A DNA stretch of 64,000 nt from Atherix ibis. Its lineage: Eukaryota > Arthropoda > Insecta > Diptera > Athericidae. The translations under genes were made by a program, and so were the position numbers. The stretch lies in the NCBI GenBank assembly GCA_958298945.1, contig OY282606.1:94371696-94435695 (forward strand), read 5' to 3'. The first letter of the stretch is position 1; each line of letters opens with the position of its first letter. Below are positions 34,190 through 46,179 of this stretch, piece by piece. Under the pieces are notes generated by a model, which saw only the letters and a list, made by a program, of their open reading frames with translations, was not told the DNA's origin and ran no database searches.

Positions 34190-35055
34190 TTAATTTTTAT
34201 TAAAGTCCGTAATGATTTCGTGCATTTACTTCCCACCACCTTAAAGTTACTGAAAAAATTTCGTTGTTCTTGAAAATTTTTTAAATAATTCCATTTCACT
34301 CAGCCATTAAATATGCACTCTACAGAAAGTGTATGTCTATAACATAGTGAATGCAATGACGATTAGGAAACAATTTATTTTTGCTTTGTTTTCTTTTCAT
34401 ATAACACTAGCCTAGTGAATTTTTAGTTTATTAAATTCCAATTTAAAATGTGCCGATCACTTGATATTTTTTTTTTTGATCATTGCTCGATATAATTGAG
34501 TTTTTTTCTGTTCAATCACCGAATCAGTAGATCGATCGATAGAGAAAACTGAACAGAAGTTAATTGCAAATATGATTTGCGATAATAACAAAAAGCTAAA
34601 ATAGTGTGGCCTAGTCCAATTAATCAAATTTTTATTCTGTATAAATGGAATCTCACTTCAGATTTACACTTGATCGCTTTTAAGTTAAAATTGCATTTTA
34701 ACTAAAATATAAATTGTGTTCAATTTAGAAAAGCATTATTACATTTGTATACTGGAAGTCAATTTTCGATAATACCTACAATAATATGGAAAATGACTTT
34801 TTTTAATCCAAACTAGCATAATTCAGAACATAAAGATTTTACGATTTACTATTTATAGTATTTTAAGAATAGTTGTTAAAATGTTTGTTTGATATAATAA
34901 AATGCTAGAAATCATAAAAATATTGATTTCCAAAAAATTATTTGTAAGTTTTCCAAACAAGTAAATTTTTCAAAATTTGTTTCCATATGTAAGTTTTACA
35001 AAATCTTATTGTAATCGTCCTTAATCAAATCCAAAACAAATGTTCATTTAATGTA
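34190..35055. other. Intergenic AT-rich DNA
   Basis: A TATAAAT near 34640 with a TTCAGATT about 30 bp on is promoter-like on the plus strand, but no exon follows before the family C mariner. Nothing else supported. Confidence 0.45.
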
Positions 35056-35960
35056 TTGCATTGTCTGGAAAGTAATTTCGTTTTTTCTCAACAGGAGACT
35101 TAATTGTATTTTTTCACAACCAACTTCACACTTAAACCGCATAATCATATGTATTTTGACAGCTGACATATCGAGGCTTGATAGTGAAAAAATTCGATGC
35201 ACAGTAGTTCTTGGTTGATACCCTTTTAAATATGGAAAGTGAAAAACAGCATTTAGCGCCAATACCATAACCGAAGATGCACCACGTTCTGGAAGACCAG
35301 TTGAAGCTGATAAAGACACAATAAAGGTCCGGCGAATAGCAACTCGTGAGATCACATTGCAAAAATTTGTGCCATTGCATTGACGTATGTGATTTGCTTC
35401 TCAAACGCCAAGAAAATTATCCATTTTTTAAGCGTATCATCGCTGGAGACGAGAAATGGGATGTTTTCAAAAATGTTAAGGGCAAAAGATCCTGGAGTAG
35501 AAAAGATGAACCGGATCAAAACACTTCGAAAGCCAATATTCATCAAAAAAAGGTTATGCTATCTGTTTGGTGGGATTTCAAAGAAATCGTTTATTTTGAG
35601 CTTCTACCGAGCAATACAACGATCAATTCTGAAGTGTACTGTCATCAGTTGGACAAATTGAATGATTCACTTAAAGAAAAAAGGTTAGAATTGGTCCATA
35701 GGAAAGAAATATGTATTCCAACAGGATAATGCGAAACCACATACAAGTTTGACCACTCGGCAAAAGCTTTTAGAGCTTGGATGGGATATACTGCAAACAA
35801 AAAATTTATGAGCGTGGGATCATGCTACTACCAAAAATATGGCAAAGGGTATTAGATCAGACTAAACAATATTTAATTGAATAAAATATTAATTCACTAT
35901 AAGAAAATAGTCTTTCATTTTTATTTTTTTTAAAACGAAATTACTTCCCGGACAATCCAA
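35056..35960 (+). mobile_element. Mariner family C, copy 2 (deleted)
   Basis: Left end TTGCATTGTCTGGAAAGTAA after TA, right end TTCCCGGACAATCCAA before TA. It begins MESEKQHL at 35234 and then jumps across deletions. 35380-35680 keeps GDEKW, KRSWSRKDEPDQNTSKANIH and VYCHQLDKLNDSLKEKR in shifted frames. Around 35720 FQQDNAKPHTSLTTRQKL survives, but the SPDLPPSDYHLF region is deleted. Inactive. Confidence 0.85.
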
Positions 35961-37278
35961 TAATACAAACTTGAAAGTAGCGATTATTATCCGATCCAAT
36001 GATAAAATTCAAAAATAGTACCTACAAATTAGGACCATTTTCTACATAATAACAAGGAACATTATCAATGCGTTAAATCACTTTAAAAATCAAGTTTATT
36101 TTCTTCTGTGAATTTTTTGGAACAAAATTCTTCAAGTTTCTTTTTGGAACTTCAAAAACAAAGCATTTTTTAAATTAATCTATCAATAGACCTGCCGTTA
36201 TCCATGCCTTTTTATTTATTATCCATTGAACTAGCACAACTGTTCAATGTTCATGCACGTAGTAACAATTGCTCGATTTATTATCACAGACTTTACAAAT
36301 CAGCACTTCCAGAAAATAAAAAAGGGATTTGGTCTTTCGAAACTTTTCGAAACAAGCGGTGGTGACTTTTTATCGTCTGGTGTTTTGATTTACCGCACCA
36401 GCTATCCAAATGGCAAATAACACCTGTAGCCATTCATTGCTACATGACCAGGACAAATAACGAAAGTTTTGATTGGAAACATTGGTAAAACCAGTCGTCT
36501 CGACAACGTTAGCAAAATTTTGGGCATAGAAACTGCTTAGAATTCCGACAGAACATTTTGCTCTTATATATAATTTCCTTTTTGGAAACTACCCTCTATT
36601 CTGTGAGGTTCAAGTCACTACCGTTCACCTTCTAACGGATGTTGTCCCTCAATACCCTTTCTAAGTTTGCTTTTTAAATTTTTTAAATCAAACTAATATG
36701 CTCTACAAAATCCAACCACCTATATTTTGTCCATCCATCCAACCAGTGACTGATTTCATCTGACCCACGCATCTAAGAGTCGCCAAATAGTCACATGATC
36801 GTGACACTGTATCTTGGCCCTTGGCTTATATCCTAGCAAACTTCTATACAAATAAACAAACAAAATTCACCAGCATTTTCTGTAATATTCTGGAAGCTAC
36901 AATATTTTTTACCAGAATAGAATCTGTTTCATCAGCGTTGAAAATTTCGTCTGCCACATTATTTACAATAATTAAATCTTATTTATATCAATGGGAAATT
37001 TTCTACTTATACTTTTATCCATTTGAGTCAAATTTTATTCCTTTTCTAACTATCACACAATAATCTGTAGTTTCAACAAAAAAAATCTAATAAATTTATA
37101 ATAAAAATTCATAATTGAAATTATTTTAAATTTTATTTTTAAAGCATCAACCAAAACATTTAATTAAGTACAATTAATCTTTTTTGAATATCTTTTTTTT
37201 AAGAATTTATTTATAAATCTATTTAATTACTATGGAAATGTTTTCTATTACTTCGTATCAAATTCGAGTTTCTTTTTT
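35961..37278. other. Unresolved intergenic region, possibly degenerate transposon
   Basis: 36180-37000 is somewhat less AT-rich than its surroundings. On the minus strand a short NADET-like peptide (near 36950) recalls DDE transposases of the pogo type, but adjacent blocks do not follow in order, so no call is made. Confidence 0.35.
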
Positions 37279-37796
37279 TTAATGATGGAACAAATTAAAA
37301 TTATGGTAACTGCTGCCACCATGAGGATGGTGATAGTGTCCGTGCTTAGTTATATGAGCATGGAAACCATGATGTTTATCTGAAGTGTATTCAACCAAAC
37401 GATGACTGCCATCAGGCTCACGAAGCTCATATGCACCTAAGAGTTCACATTGAGTTATAATTATCTATAATATTTATGAAAATAATAATTTTACCTTTAA
37501 CTAAATCACCATCACGACTTTCCCATTGACTTTTATGGTCTCCGGTATGCCCATCCTTAACACCATACTCGAATTTGTATTTAGCATGTCCATGGTGATC
37601 GTCGTTTCCATGTCCATATCCTTGTTCGATAGATTCACTATTATAGCCATAACCAAATCCACCGTATGAGTATGCTTGCCCTAGGCAAAAAGCTAAAATT
37701 GCAAGTTCCAACTAGAAATATTTATTAAAAAAAATACGATAAAATAATTAATATTTCATAGTAAAAATATTAGCACAAACCGTAATAATTTTCATT
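37279..37796 (-). CDS. RR-2 cuticular protein 3, 129 aa, three exons
   Basis: Exons in transcript order 37796-37782, 37711-37495 and 37436-37279; introns of 70 bp (phase 0) and 58 bp (phase 1). Signal peptide [18 protein letters not shown]; a short linker [22 protein letters not shown]-2 domain from about residue 48 with [40 protein letters not shown] and [17 protein letters not shown]. The C-terminus [19 protein letters not shown] is nearly the same as in cuticle protein 4, and exon 3 has the same length (158 nt), so the two are close paralogues. Secreted, chitin-binding. Confidence 0.93.
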
Positions 37797-37850
37797 TCGA
37801 AATTTTATTCTTTATTCGTAAATATTCCTGTTGGGCTATTGTTGAGTTAC

Positions 37851-37887
37851 AACTGTTACTCTAGCATATCTGGAAAACCCTTTTATA
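37851..37887 (-). promoter_or_regulatory. TATA box and initiator of cuticle gene 3
   Basis: Minus-strand TATAAAAG (37887-37880) and an initiator-like AACAGTT (37857-37851), about 30 bp apart. Confidence 0.83.
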
Positions 37888-37889
37888 CG

Positions 37890-38718
37890 AATCGTTTCGT
37901 TGGAAATAATTTAAATTTTTCTTAAAATTCATTGTTCTTGAAATTTCTGAAGTCTTTCTCTACTCAACGAAGCGTTTAGTAACCTATTCAAACTTTATAT
38001 CAACTCAAATCAATTTTTTCACATCGATACGAAGGTGTTACATTTCGGTAGCCAGGGTGTCTAATATATATTTGCAAATAATACGAACAATAATAATTAT
38101 TCACACACCTGATCATAGTGGTGACCATAACCCGTCAACCTGTCCGTCATTCATTCTACAGTATCCACATCCAGACTATTCGGTTACCTGGTGGTAGCTG
38201 TCAAATGCTACTCGCAGTAGCGCACAAAATTGGTACTTTTTGTCTCCAATGATTGGCACATTTAATCGATAATAATTGAAAGTGTGACTCAATTCTAATT
38301 GGCATATTACATTATTATTTGAATAAATTAATTTACACAATCGATATTGAAATTGTTTTCAAATGGCCTTAAGAAAATTGTTTTCCGTTACCACCAAATA
38401 TTACCTGATTGTAGACAAAATTGTCACCCACAAATAATATTATTAATATTTAGTTGCTTTTACTTGTACAATAAAAGCAAAACGATATTGCTTCCTTTTT
38501 TTCTCTTTTACTATTCAATCTTATCATTTCAATTATATAACACCGAATTAATATAATCCGATATATTCAATTTTTAATGGCCATTCATTAATATAAAAGC
38601 TTATTTTGATATTTCGTTCTAAGTAAAAGTATCAAAAAAATATTGAATATGGAGAGTTTTCATGATTTTCTAAAATATATTTTACATCAGAATTATTATT
38701 ATTGAAATATTTTAATTA
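37890..38718. other. Intergenic AT-rich DNA
   Basis: Upstream flank of cuticle gene 3. No further gene recognised. Confidence 0.5.
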
Positions 38719-39941
38719 CGAGGGTCGTTCAATAAGTCCTTAGAAAATCCGAGAAATTGCGCTCGTAGTGTCGGTAAAGATTTTTTTTTTGTAAGTAGGA
38801 AAGCTGTCAAAATTTCAGCTCGATCCATAGCTTAAGTCAATTTCTATCAGCGATTAAAGTTAACGACATTTATTTGTGCATAACAATGAAAAAAAGCGAG
38901 TTTAGGGCTGTCATCAAACATCTCCATTTGAAAGGCTTAAGCCCGAAAGAAATCAAAGCCGAGTTGGATGCAGTTCATGGCACATCTGCACCTGTGTTTG
39001 CGACGGTTTACAATTGGGTGAATGAATTTAAACGTGGCGGTTCATCCACAAAAGATGAACATCGTTCAGGACGCCCAGTTGAGGTGTCTACTCCTGAAAT
39101 CATCGACAAAATCCACGATCTGATTTTGAACGATCGGCGAATTAAAGTGCGCGAATTAATTGAGGCCACGGGCATATCACAAGGTACAGTCGCTTCAATT
39201 TTGCATGAAAAATTGTCTGTGAAAAAAATTTCGGCAAGATGGGTGCCGCGTTTGCTCTCAGAGGAGAATAAGCGCAATCGTGTAGTGGACTCTGAGGCTA
39301 TGTTGGCACTCTTTCATCGCAATCCTGCCGAATTCCTTCGTCGATATGTCACTGTGGACGAAATCTGGATACACTACTACACTCCAGAAACGAAGAGACA
39401 GTCATCACAGTGGATTTTCAAGGGTGAACCGGCTCCGAAGAAGGCAAAAACTGTGCCATCGGCCGGCAAGGTGATGGCCACGGTCTTTTGGGATTCGCAG
39501 GGCATCATTTTTATCGACTACTTGGAAAAAGGAAAAACAATAACAGGAGCGTATTACGCGTCGTTATTGAAACGGTTGAGCGAGGAAATCAAAGAGAAAC
39601 GCCCCCATCTGAAGAAGAAAAAAATCCTCTTGCATCAGGACAATGCGCGTGTGCACACCTGCGCTGTTTCCATGGCCAAAATTGTGGAATTGAGAATGGA
39701 ATTGTTGCAGCATCCCGCTTATTCACCAGATTTGGTTCACTTCCAACGAGGACGTCATTGCTCAAACGGATGAGTATTTTGCAGAACTTCCGAAATCCTA
39801 TTTTTTGGACGGGATAAAAATTTTGGAAAAATGGGTGGAAAAGTGTATAGAGCTTGAAGGAGATTATGTTGAAAAATAAATTTTTTTTTTTAAACACAGT
39901 TTTTTTCCATCTTTTTCTAAGGACTTATTGAACGACCCTCG
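38719..39941 (+). mobile_element. Mariner family D, copy 2, 1223 bp
   Basis: Termini CGAGGGTCGTTCAATAAGTC and complement, TA on both sides (38717-38718 and 39942-39943). Compared with copy 1 it lacks about 12 bp in the 5' leader and 56 bp in the coding region. Confidence 0.93.
38886..39880 (+). pseudogene. Mariner family D transposase with 56-bp deletion
   Basis: Opens at ATG 38886 (MKKSEFRAVIKHLHLKGLSP) and runs 296 codons to a premature stop at 39771-39773. The frame is normal through HQDNARVHTCAVSMAKIVEL and HPAYSPDL. A 56-bp deletion at about 39736 then removes LAPSDYFLFPN..WLGGRR, including the third catalytic Asp, and shifts the frame. The first catalytic block reads VDEIWIHYY, with T to I. 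The deletion ends share TTGG, consistent with microhomology-driven loss. Inactive. Confidence 0.92.
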
Positions 39942-40204
39942 TAGTAATAAATCTATTTTCATTCACAGCACTTTAATTCTAGAAAAACGATTAATTCTAA
40001 AACTTGTGCTGAGTAGACAAGTGATATGAAAAATCAGTAGGTCGCACTCAGTTTGGTTTCAGAGATGCTATGGGAATAACAGATACTTTATTCACACTTC
40101 AAGTTTTAGACCAAAAACTTCAAAAATGTCCAAAAAATTTTATTCATATATTTGATCGACTATGAGAAAGCTTTCGATAGAATGCAGCATGATATGCTTA
40201 TTCT

Positions 40205-40986
40205 CGTATTTTCGATTTTTGATTTTTTTATGGCGTTATGTTGGTACTCATTTTGAATGTTCAGTTAATTTTTGACAGGTGTTTTGGCTCGTCTTCGATT
40301 TTTGCCCATTTTCGACCAAAAACAGAATCACATTAACATTGCTAAGGAGCTGTTGGACTCTGTCCGCGAAGACCCAAATTTGCTCTAGAGGGTCATAACT
40401 GGTGACGAATCATGGGTTTATAGTTATGACGTGGAAAGCAAAGCTCAATTATCCCAATGGAAGCGGCCGCTTACTTACAGTTTTCTTCGATTGCAGGGGC
40501 ATGGTGCATCATGAATTCTTGCCGCAGGGTAGAACGGTAAATAATGAATATTACCTGCAAGTTATGCGCAAGTTGCGTGAAGCAATCCGCCAGAAACGCC
40601 CGGATTTGTGGAAGAACAAATATTGGCTTTCTCACCATGATAACGCCCCTGCTCACGCATCGTTGCTTGTGAGTGAATTTTTGTACAAAAACAACACACT
40701 AATAATGTCGCAACCACCGTGTTCCCCAGATCTTAGCCCCTGTAACTTTTTCTCGTTCTCGAAACAGATTCATTGATACATTTTTTGGAATGGGCAAAAA
40801 TCGAAGACGAGCCAAAACACGTGTAAGCAAAGCACCTGTCAAAAATTAACTGAACATTGAAAATGGCCGAACTTATCGGCATAAGTGAGAGGCATAAGTA
40901 CCAACATAACGCCATAAAAAATCGAAAATCGAATATACGTAACCTGGGGAAATTCAAAATTCGCGATACTTTTTAAACAGACCTCG
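40205..40986 (+). mobile_element. Mariner family B, copy 3, fold-back chimera
   Basis: Left part (40205-40310) is the 5' leader of family B in plus orientation, lacking the terminal ~50 bp. It jumps by deletion into coding sequence (FDQKQHRINIAKELL-like, then 40402-40768 with LLTVFFDCRGMVHHEFLPQG, LSHHDNAPAHASLLVSEF, PDLSPCNFF). From about 40768 onward the sequence is again the 5' leader but inverted, ending in the outer terminus ..TTTAAACAGACCTCG and TA. Both ends are therefore 5' ends, in inverted orientation. Confidence 0.8.
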
Positions 40987-41284
40987 TAGATATATTGAGT
41001 AAGATTGATTTCTCAGCAGAACTGAGAGTAACTAATATACAGAATGAAGGTCCACAAATCTTCTCCATTTTTCAAGATCTACTCCAAAGATTCAATTATT
41101 GACTCAAGGAAAGGGATTAAAGTAAACGGGAAATATATCAATTATTGCAGACAGCTTACAAGTTCTTCTTAATAAATGTAAATATAGAGTGCGTTTTAGG
41201 TCCCAGGTTGAAGTATTTTTTTAAATAAGTTTTGAATAAAATATAATCATATAATTTATATTTTATTAATTGATTATATGGGCT

Positions 41285-42285
41285 TTATAATTATGTATGG
41301 AATATTATGTCAATCAAATGCCCTCCTCTGGCTGCAGCTCAAAGGCCCCCTTTTAAGCACATTTGCCATAAAATGTTCGCAGACTTCTGGTGTTATTTCA
41401 GCAATTTTGTTTCGAATGTTGTCCTTAAGCATCGAGGTTATGGTTGGTTTGTTAGTGTATACCTTTTTCTTTAAATACCACCATATGAAGACAGCAGGAG
41501 GGTACAAATCAGGGCATCGTGGGAGCCTCTTGATATCTCCACTTTTTTTCATTATTCGACCGGGAAAAATTTCTCTCAAAATTTGCATCTCTCAAAATTT
41601 GCATCTTACCACATATTCTGTAGGACCAATTCACCAAATTCGGGGAGCAAAAAGTTTTCCAACATGTCCCGATAGCGGTCACTAGTGAATGTTACAGCAT
41701 TGCCTCCAGCATCCTAAAAAAAATATAGCCCAACGATGCCGCTGGCCCCAATGCCGCTCCATACGAGGATATAGCGGTTTTTGGTATATCAGTTGAGGGT
41801 TTTTAGTACCCCAATAGCGGCTATTCTATTTATTAACAAAGCCAGCCGAGTCGAAGTGTGCCAAAAATGGTGGTCGTCTATGCCGAACTGTAAAGCTCGA
41901 GCACCCCAGTCTCGCCACGTGCATCGTCATTAGCAGCTGTTGTGTCAATTGAATTTTATACGGGTACGATAGCAAAGTTTTTTGGAGAATTATTAACAAA
42001 CATGATGGAGATATTCCCAATTCTTGTACACGGCGACGATGACAGGTACCCGGACATTCAGCAGCACTCTGCCTCACTGCATCAATCTATTTAGGTGTAC
42101 GTTTGCTTAGTTGTCTTCCAGTCTTCGCTTTATCTCCCAGTATATACATATTTTCAAAATTATTCATTACACGCTGAACGGTTGACTTGTTAATAATTTT
42201 AATAATTTCAACACCTTGTTGCATTTAGCACGCGGCATTACGACTGTCAAATATTGTGGATGGGATTTTAACGATTCATAGTCAT
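41285..42285 (-). mobile_element. Family E DDE transposon, decayed, inside the old LINE
   Basis: Minus-strand frames: near 42077-41930, CPGTCHRRRVQELGISPSCL and KTLLSYPYKIQLTQQLL, the helix-turn-helix region; then short pieces of the core; then 41588-41310, RLPRCPDLYPPAVFIWWYLK and KVYTNKPTITSMLKDNIRNK, IAEITPEVCEHFM. Relatives read RSCDLTPLDFFLWGYVK at that point. This is the most complete family E copy in the window and shows the domain order. Inactive. Confidence 0.72.
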
Positions 42286-42842
42286 CAGACAAGTAATTTC
42301 GCAATAGAATAGTAATGGCAAAGTCTACCTTCTGTAGATACAAACAAATACTTTGGAGCGGTGGTATGAACCTACAATTTCGATATTATCTTAAATATTA
42401 TGTATGGTCTGTACAGCCATATAGAAGATCTCTACAATAAACAAAATAGAAGCTTTCGAAATGATATGTTATCGTAGAATCCTAAAAGTTCTCTGGATAG
42501 ACAAGGTAACTAACATTGACATACTATGTTAAGAGGCATCAAGAAACACAGGAAATTATTTTCAATGATAATGCAACGCAAGAGAAGATATTTTGGTCAT
42601 ATAATTAGAAACACCAAATATGAGGTATTACAGCTAATGACTCAAGGCAGAATTGAAGGTAGCAAAGGTATAGGCATAAACACAATCGGCGAACTAATCC
42701 ATACTGCTCAAAACAGAGAATTTTTCACAATTAACTTTAACGTAAATTAAATATTCACAAACATCACGGATCAGGCAAATATCCGCCGTTAGATAAGCAG
42801 GTAAAAATAACATTAATTATGTTCTTAAAAAGCTCAATCGTA

Positions 42843-43520
42843 CGAGGTGTGGCAGAAAAAAAGAAAACTAACTTTTCTTGGGCAGCTGCATATTATTATC
42901 CTTTTTCGTTACAGTTCTGTAATGCTTTAACTGGAATAGCCTTCAGCTCGTCGGTTAAACTTCTACTAATGTTTTCGACCATATCAAGATTACGTCTTTT
43001 CAGGTGTATTTTTTATTTGGGGGAACAAAAAATAAAGTCATACAGACTAAGATCAGGTGAATAGGTGACTGGGAAACTACAGAAATCTCTTTTTCCGACC
43101 AAAACTCTTTGATGAGACAATGTCATTCATGGTGCAGCATCATGAACCTTTTTCCATAGCCTGTCAAGTACTTCTTTAGAAAAAGAAGTTCTCCTTATAA
43201 AGAAGTCCTTGAAAGACTTACATTTTCCTCAATTTTTTATATTGAATACCTCCCTGTGCGACGTTCGCCTTCCACCGCTTCTCGGTCATCAAAACACTTG
43301 TGCTCTTGATAAGGAATATTCCCTATAAGCTTGTTGCAACTTTCCGTAAGTTAAACTTGCGAATATATTGACCTCAACACAAAATTTCCATATTCAGTCA
43401 CGAACTATAAAAACGCAATGTCACTTATCGCGCTTATAGGGTTGTGTACTTATCGGACGAAGTCGAAACCTGTACATTTATACATTTAAGTCGGTCTCAG
43501 TGATGCCAGTTTTTTAAGCA
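42843..43520 (-). mobile_element. Decayed mariner-like remnant
   Basis: The left edge CGAGGTGTGGCAGAAAAA looks like a terminus preceded by TA. Minus-strand fragments recall a mariner C-terminus: RFMMLHHE (for HHDNA), IKEFWSEKEI, LILVCMTLFFVPPNKKYT (for SPDLAPCDFFLFPKLK) and KHYRTVTKKDNN. The right end is not defined. Heavily mutated. Confidence 0.55.
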
Positions 43521-44364
43521 AATGGACTTACACATATTATTTAAAGGGGTTAGGAGTAAGGTCATATACGCTTTTAGACCCAAAAAAAAACAATGTGTAG
43601 ACGAATTAAGAAATGCAAGCTCATACGGACAGAATTAAGGACAAGCCTATATCCTCTGTTTATTAAAATTCTAATTTCTAAATAAAATAAATTATTAATA
43701 GAATCGTACAAAATTTATTTATTTATGAGTAAAGTATATTATTTAAAATTTTGTTGAAATTTATAGTAATACATTAAAAATGTATTCTGTTTATTCATTA
43801 TTCAGATTAAAAATGTATTTATAATATTTCTTCTATCATCCTCTGGTATAAAGAAATTGAATAAGTTTACTACTAGACCAAGACGGGTTAGGATATCCTG
43901 CAGACAAGTGCTCATTAGTGTCGTAGCGCATAAGTGCCCATTAACATTTCTTCAGTATTAATAGTACTTATAATATTTTCTACTATTCTATGGCAGTTGA
44001 GTAATGCCATTTTCGTAATTTCATTAAAAACTATAGACTTGGCCCTTAAAACCAAAATTATAATTGACGATTACTAATCATAATAATTTTTTTGTTAAAT
44101 ACTGTATGCCAAAAATTATGCAGAATAGCCTAAATTATACAAATATTTCCAAATACTTGGGGAAAGAAAATCTAGGACTCAAATTAAATACTATTTTTAT
44201 GGCATTTAATTTCCATTTGAACAGCTGAATTCAGAATAAAATATCGCTACACTAATAGAATGCAGTTTAAATAAAAAAAACTAATCCATAAAAGAAAATA
44301 TGAAATTTTTTTTAAAGCAATTTATTTAGCCTCGAATTTGTCATTGTTTCAGGAATAATAAGTT
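43521..44364. other. Intergenic AT-rich DNA
   Basis: No coding or repeat feature recognised. Confidence 0.5.
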
Positions 44365-44919
44365 TTAATGATGGAAGAGATTGAAGTTATGATAGCTGCT
44401 TCCGCCATGTGGATGATGGTAGTGTCCGTGTTTAGTAATATGGGCATGGAATCCTCCATGTTTGTCTGAAGTATACTCTACAAGGCGTGTTGTACCATCG
44501 GGTTCATGCAATTCATAAGCACCTATTCATTTTAAAAATTATTGCCATTCCCATTAAAAAAGATATTTATTATTTATGAATAGAAGATTAAATTTTACCT
44601 TTAGTATGATGTCCATCGCGTTCTTCCCACTGACTTTTCTTATCGCCTGTATGTCCATCCTTAACACCATAATCAAACTTATATTTAGGATGCGCATGAT
44701 AGTCAACATGATGATCATGTCCACCATGACCATGATCGCCCCATCCTTGACCAGCTGCCAAGCAAACTAAACCGAATAGTACTGCTAACTATAATTAGAT
44801 TAAAAAAATATTAATGCATATGTAAGTAAATTTTATTATCCTTTTCGATTTACTTTGGCAAAGTTATCGAAAAGAAATCTTAGAACAAATCAGGATAATT
44901 TTACCATAACAAACTGCAT
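44365..44919 (-). CDS. RR-2 cuticular protein 4, 120 aa, three exons
   Basis: Exons in transcript order 44919-44905, 44788-44599 and 44522-44365; introns of 116 bp (phase 0) and 76 bp (phase 1). Signal peptide MQFVMLAVLFGLVCLAAG; a short linker QGWGDHGHGGHDHHVDYHAH; RR-2 domain from about residue 39 with [40 protein letters not shown] and [18 protein letters not shown]-terminus [19 protein letters not shown]. Exon 2 resembles gene 2 (EERDGHHTKG) while exon 3 resembles gene 3, a mosaic pattern considered in the findings. The smallest protein of the array; secreted and chitin-binding. Confidence 0.93.
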
Positions 44920-45005
44920 TGTTAGAATTTTTAAAGTTTTGCGAAAATTTCTTTTAAAAACAGAAGATTTTTTTCTATGTTATAATTGCCTGAAGCAAAC
45001 TGAAC

Positions 45006-45045
45006 AACTGATATTTTCCACCTACTCAGACCAGCCTTTTATATA
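45006..45045 (-). promoter_or_regulatory. TATA box and initiator of cuticle gene 4
   Basis: Minus-strand TATATAAAA (45045-45037) and ATCAGTT (45012-45006), about 30 bp apart. Confidence 0.84.
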
Positions 45046-45059
45046 TTTCTATAAATCGG

Positions 45060-46179
45060 TAAAAAAAAATTTCTTTTAATACAAAGTACTCGTAACAATC
45101 CACAGGTTTTTTTTGTGCAAAATAAAATAAAAAGAAAATTTCCAATCAATTTATTGACTTTCAACATATTTTTCTATCAAAACAAAAAATTATTATCATT
45201 ACATAGATAAATATAAAAATTTTTGCATTCCAAGATTTGACAATTAACCGAGTCTAGATAAGAAATTCCCATTTACATGGCTATTGACCACCCGCCCCAA
45301 AAAATGAATGTGGAACATTCAAACACCTTACAAGGTGAATGAGATTTTCATTTTAGCCTTTTTTTGATTTGCACGAAATTGGATTTGATTGAATAGGTTT
45401 TTTTTATTATCTCACCAATTTAACTTTTTGTTTTGTTCATTGGTGTTACTGCATAGACTTCAATTGTTATCGAAATTCGATTAAGGAAATTACATGAAAT
45501 TATATGTAATCATTTGACAATCTACACAACATCGTAGAGTTCATTGCTTTTTAAATATGTTTTTTTCTTATAATTAATAAATGTAATTTTTATGCATTAA
45601 TTATGCATTAGGGTAAAAATTTTGAATAAAGTCGTTTTATAGATGAAGAGTTTAGAAGTTAAACTAACAGTTTTATAGATGAAGAGTTAAACTAACAGTT
45701 TTATAGATGAAGAGTTTAGAAGTATATCTTTCTGTAATAATATTTTTTACAAAAATTATTTTTAAGAAACGAGTATGTAAAATTCATTATTAATATTATA
45801 TGAAGACAATATAATTTCACTTAATAAAGAGTTAAAGTTCATTTGTTGTTCGCAAAACCGCATCAAAGTCTTAAGACAAACAAAACAACTGCTTTATTGA
45901 AGCAAAAAGAGTTATACACATTGTTGTATATAATAATTTGTCATAAATTAAAAAACATATGGTAAAATTTTCTTCTATTATTTTTTTATATTCATATTCA
46001 TTTTTTTATATAATTGTGACTTTCTGAATGGTGAATTATGAAATATAACATGTTGTTTTTAACTTATTATTTAAGAATACTCATTAAATACGTAATACAT
46101 AACAGAAGAAGTAACATGAATATTTCGCTTATATAATATTGATTTAGAGAAAAAGAAATGCATTATTTTTACGACTTTA
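45060..46179. other. Intergenic AT-rich DNA with a short tandem repeat
   Basis: Apart from the tandem repeat at 45634-45726, no feature is recognised. Confidence 0.5.
45634..45726 (+). repeat. Three-copy tandem repeat, 28-36 bp units
   Basis: Units start GTTTTATAGATGAAGAGTT at 45634, 45670 and 45698. The middle one lacks TTAGAAG-like bases. Confidence 0.88.

Larger units (their letters stand above)
40035..42745 (+). mobile_element. Old LINE reverse transcriptase remnant with two nested elements
   Basis: Broken plus-strand frames give a reverse transcriptase in the correct order. 40050-40200 has QFGFRDAMGITDTLFTLQVL and a YEKAFDRMQHDML block; 41000-41210 has AELRVTNIQNEG and GIKVNGKYINYCRQL; 42300-42420 has RIVMAKSTF, MNLQFRYYLKYYVWSVQPY; 42526-42720 has RGIKKHRKLFSMIMQRKRRY, FGHIIRN and KYEVLQLMTQGRIEG. 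The missing FADD-type catalytic centre would lie between the second and third blocks. A family B mariner chimera (40205-40986) and a family E element (41285-42285) interrupt it. It is a different, older LINE from the one at 1390-4335. Confidence 0.78.

Noticed and set aside
34637..34670. TATAAAT plus TTCAGATT as a sixth cuticle promoter
   Set aside because: No short ATG exon with a donor and no RR exon follows before the family C mariner.
36900..36970. NADET peptide suggesting a pogo/Tigger transposase
   Set aside because: Only a short match; neighbouring blocks are not in the expected order or frame.
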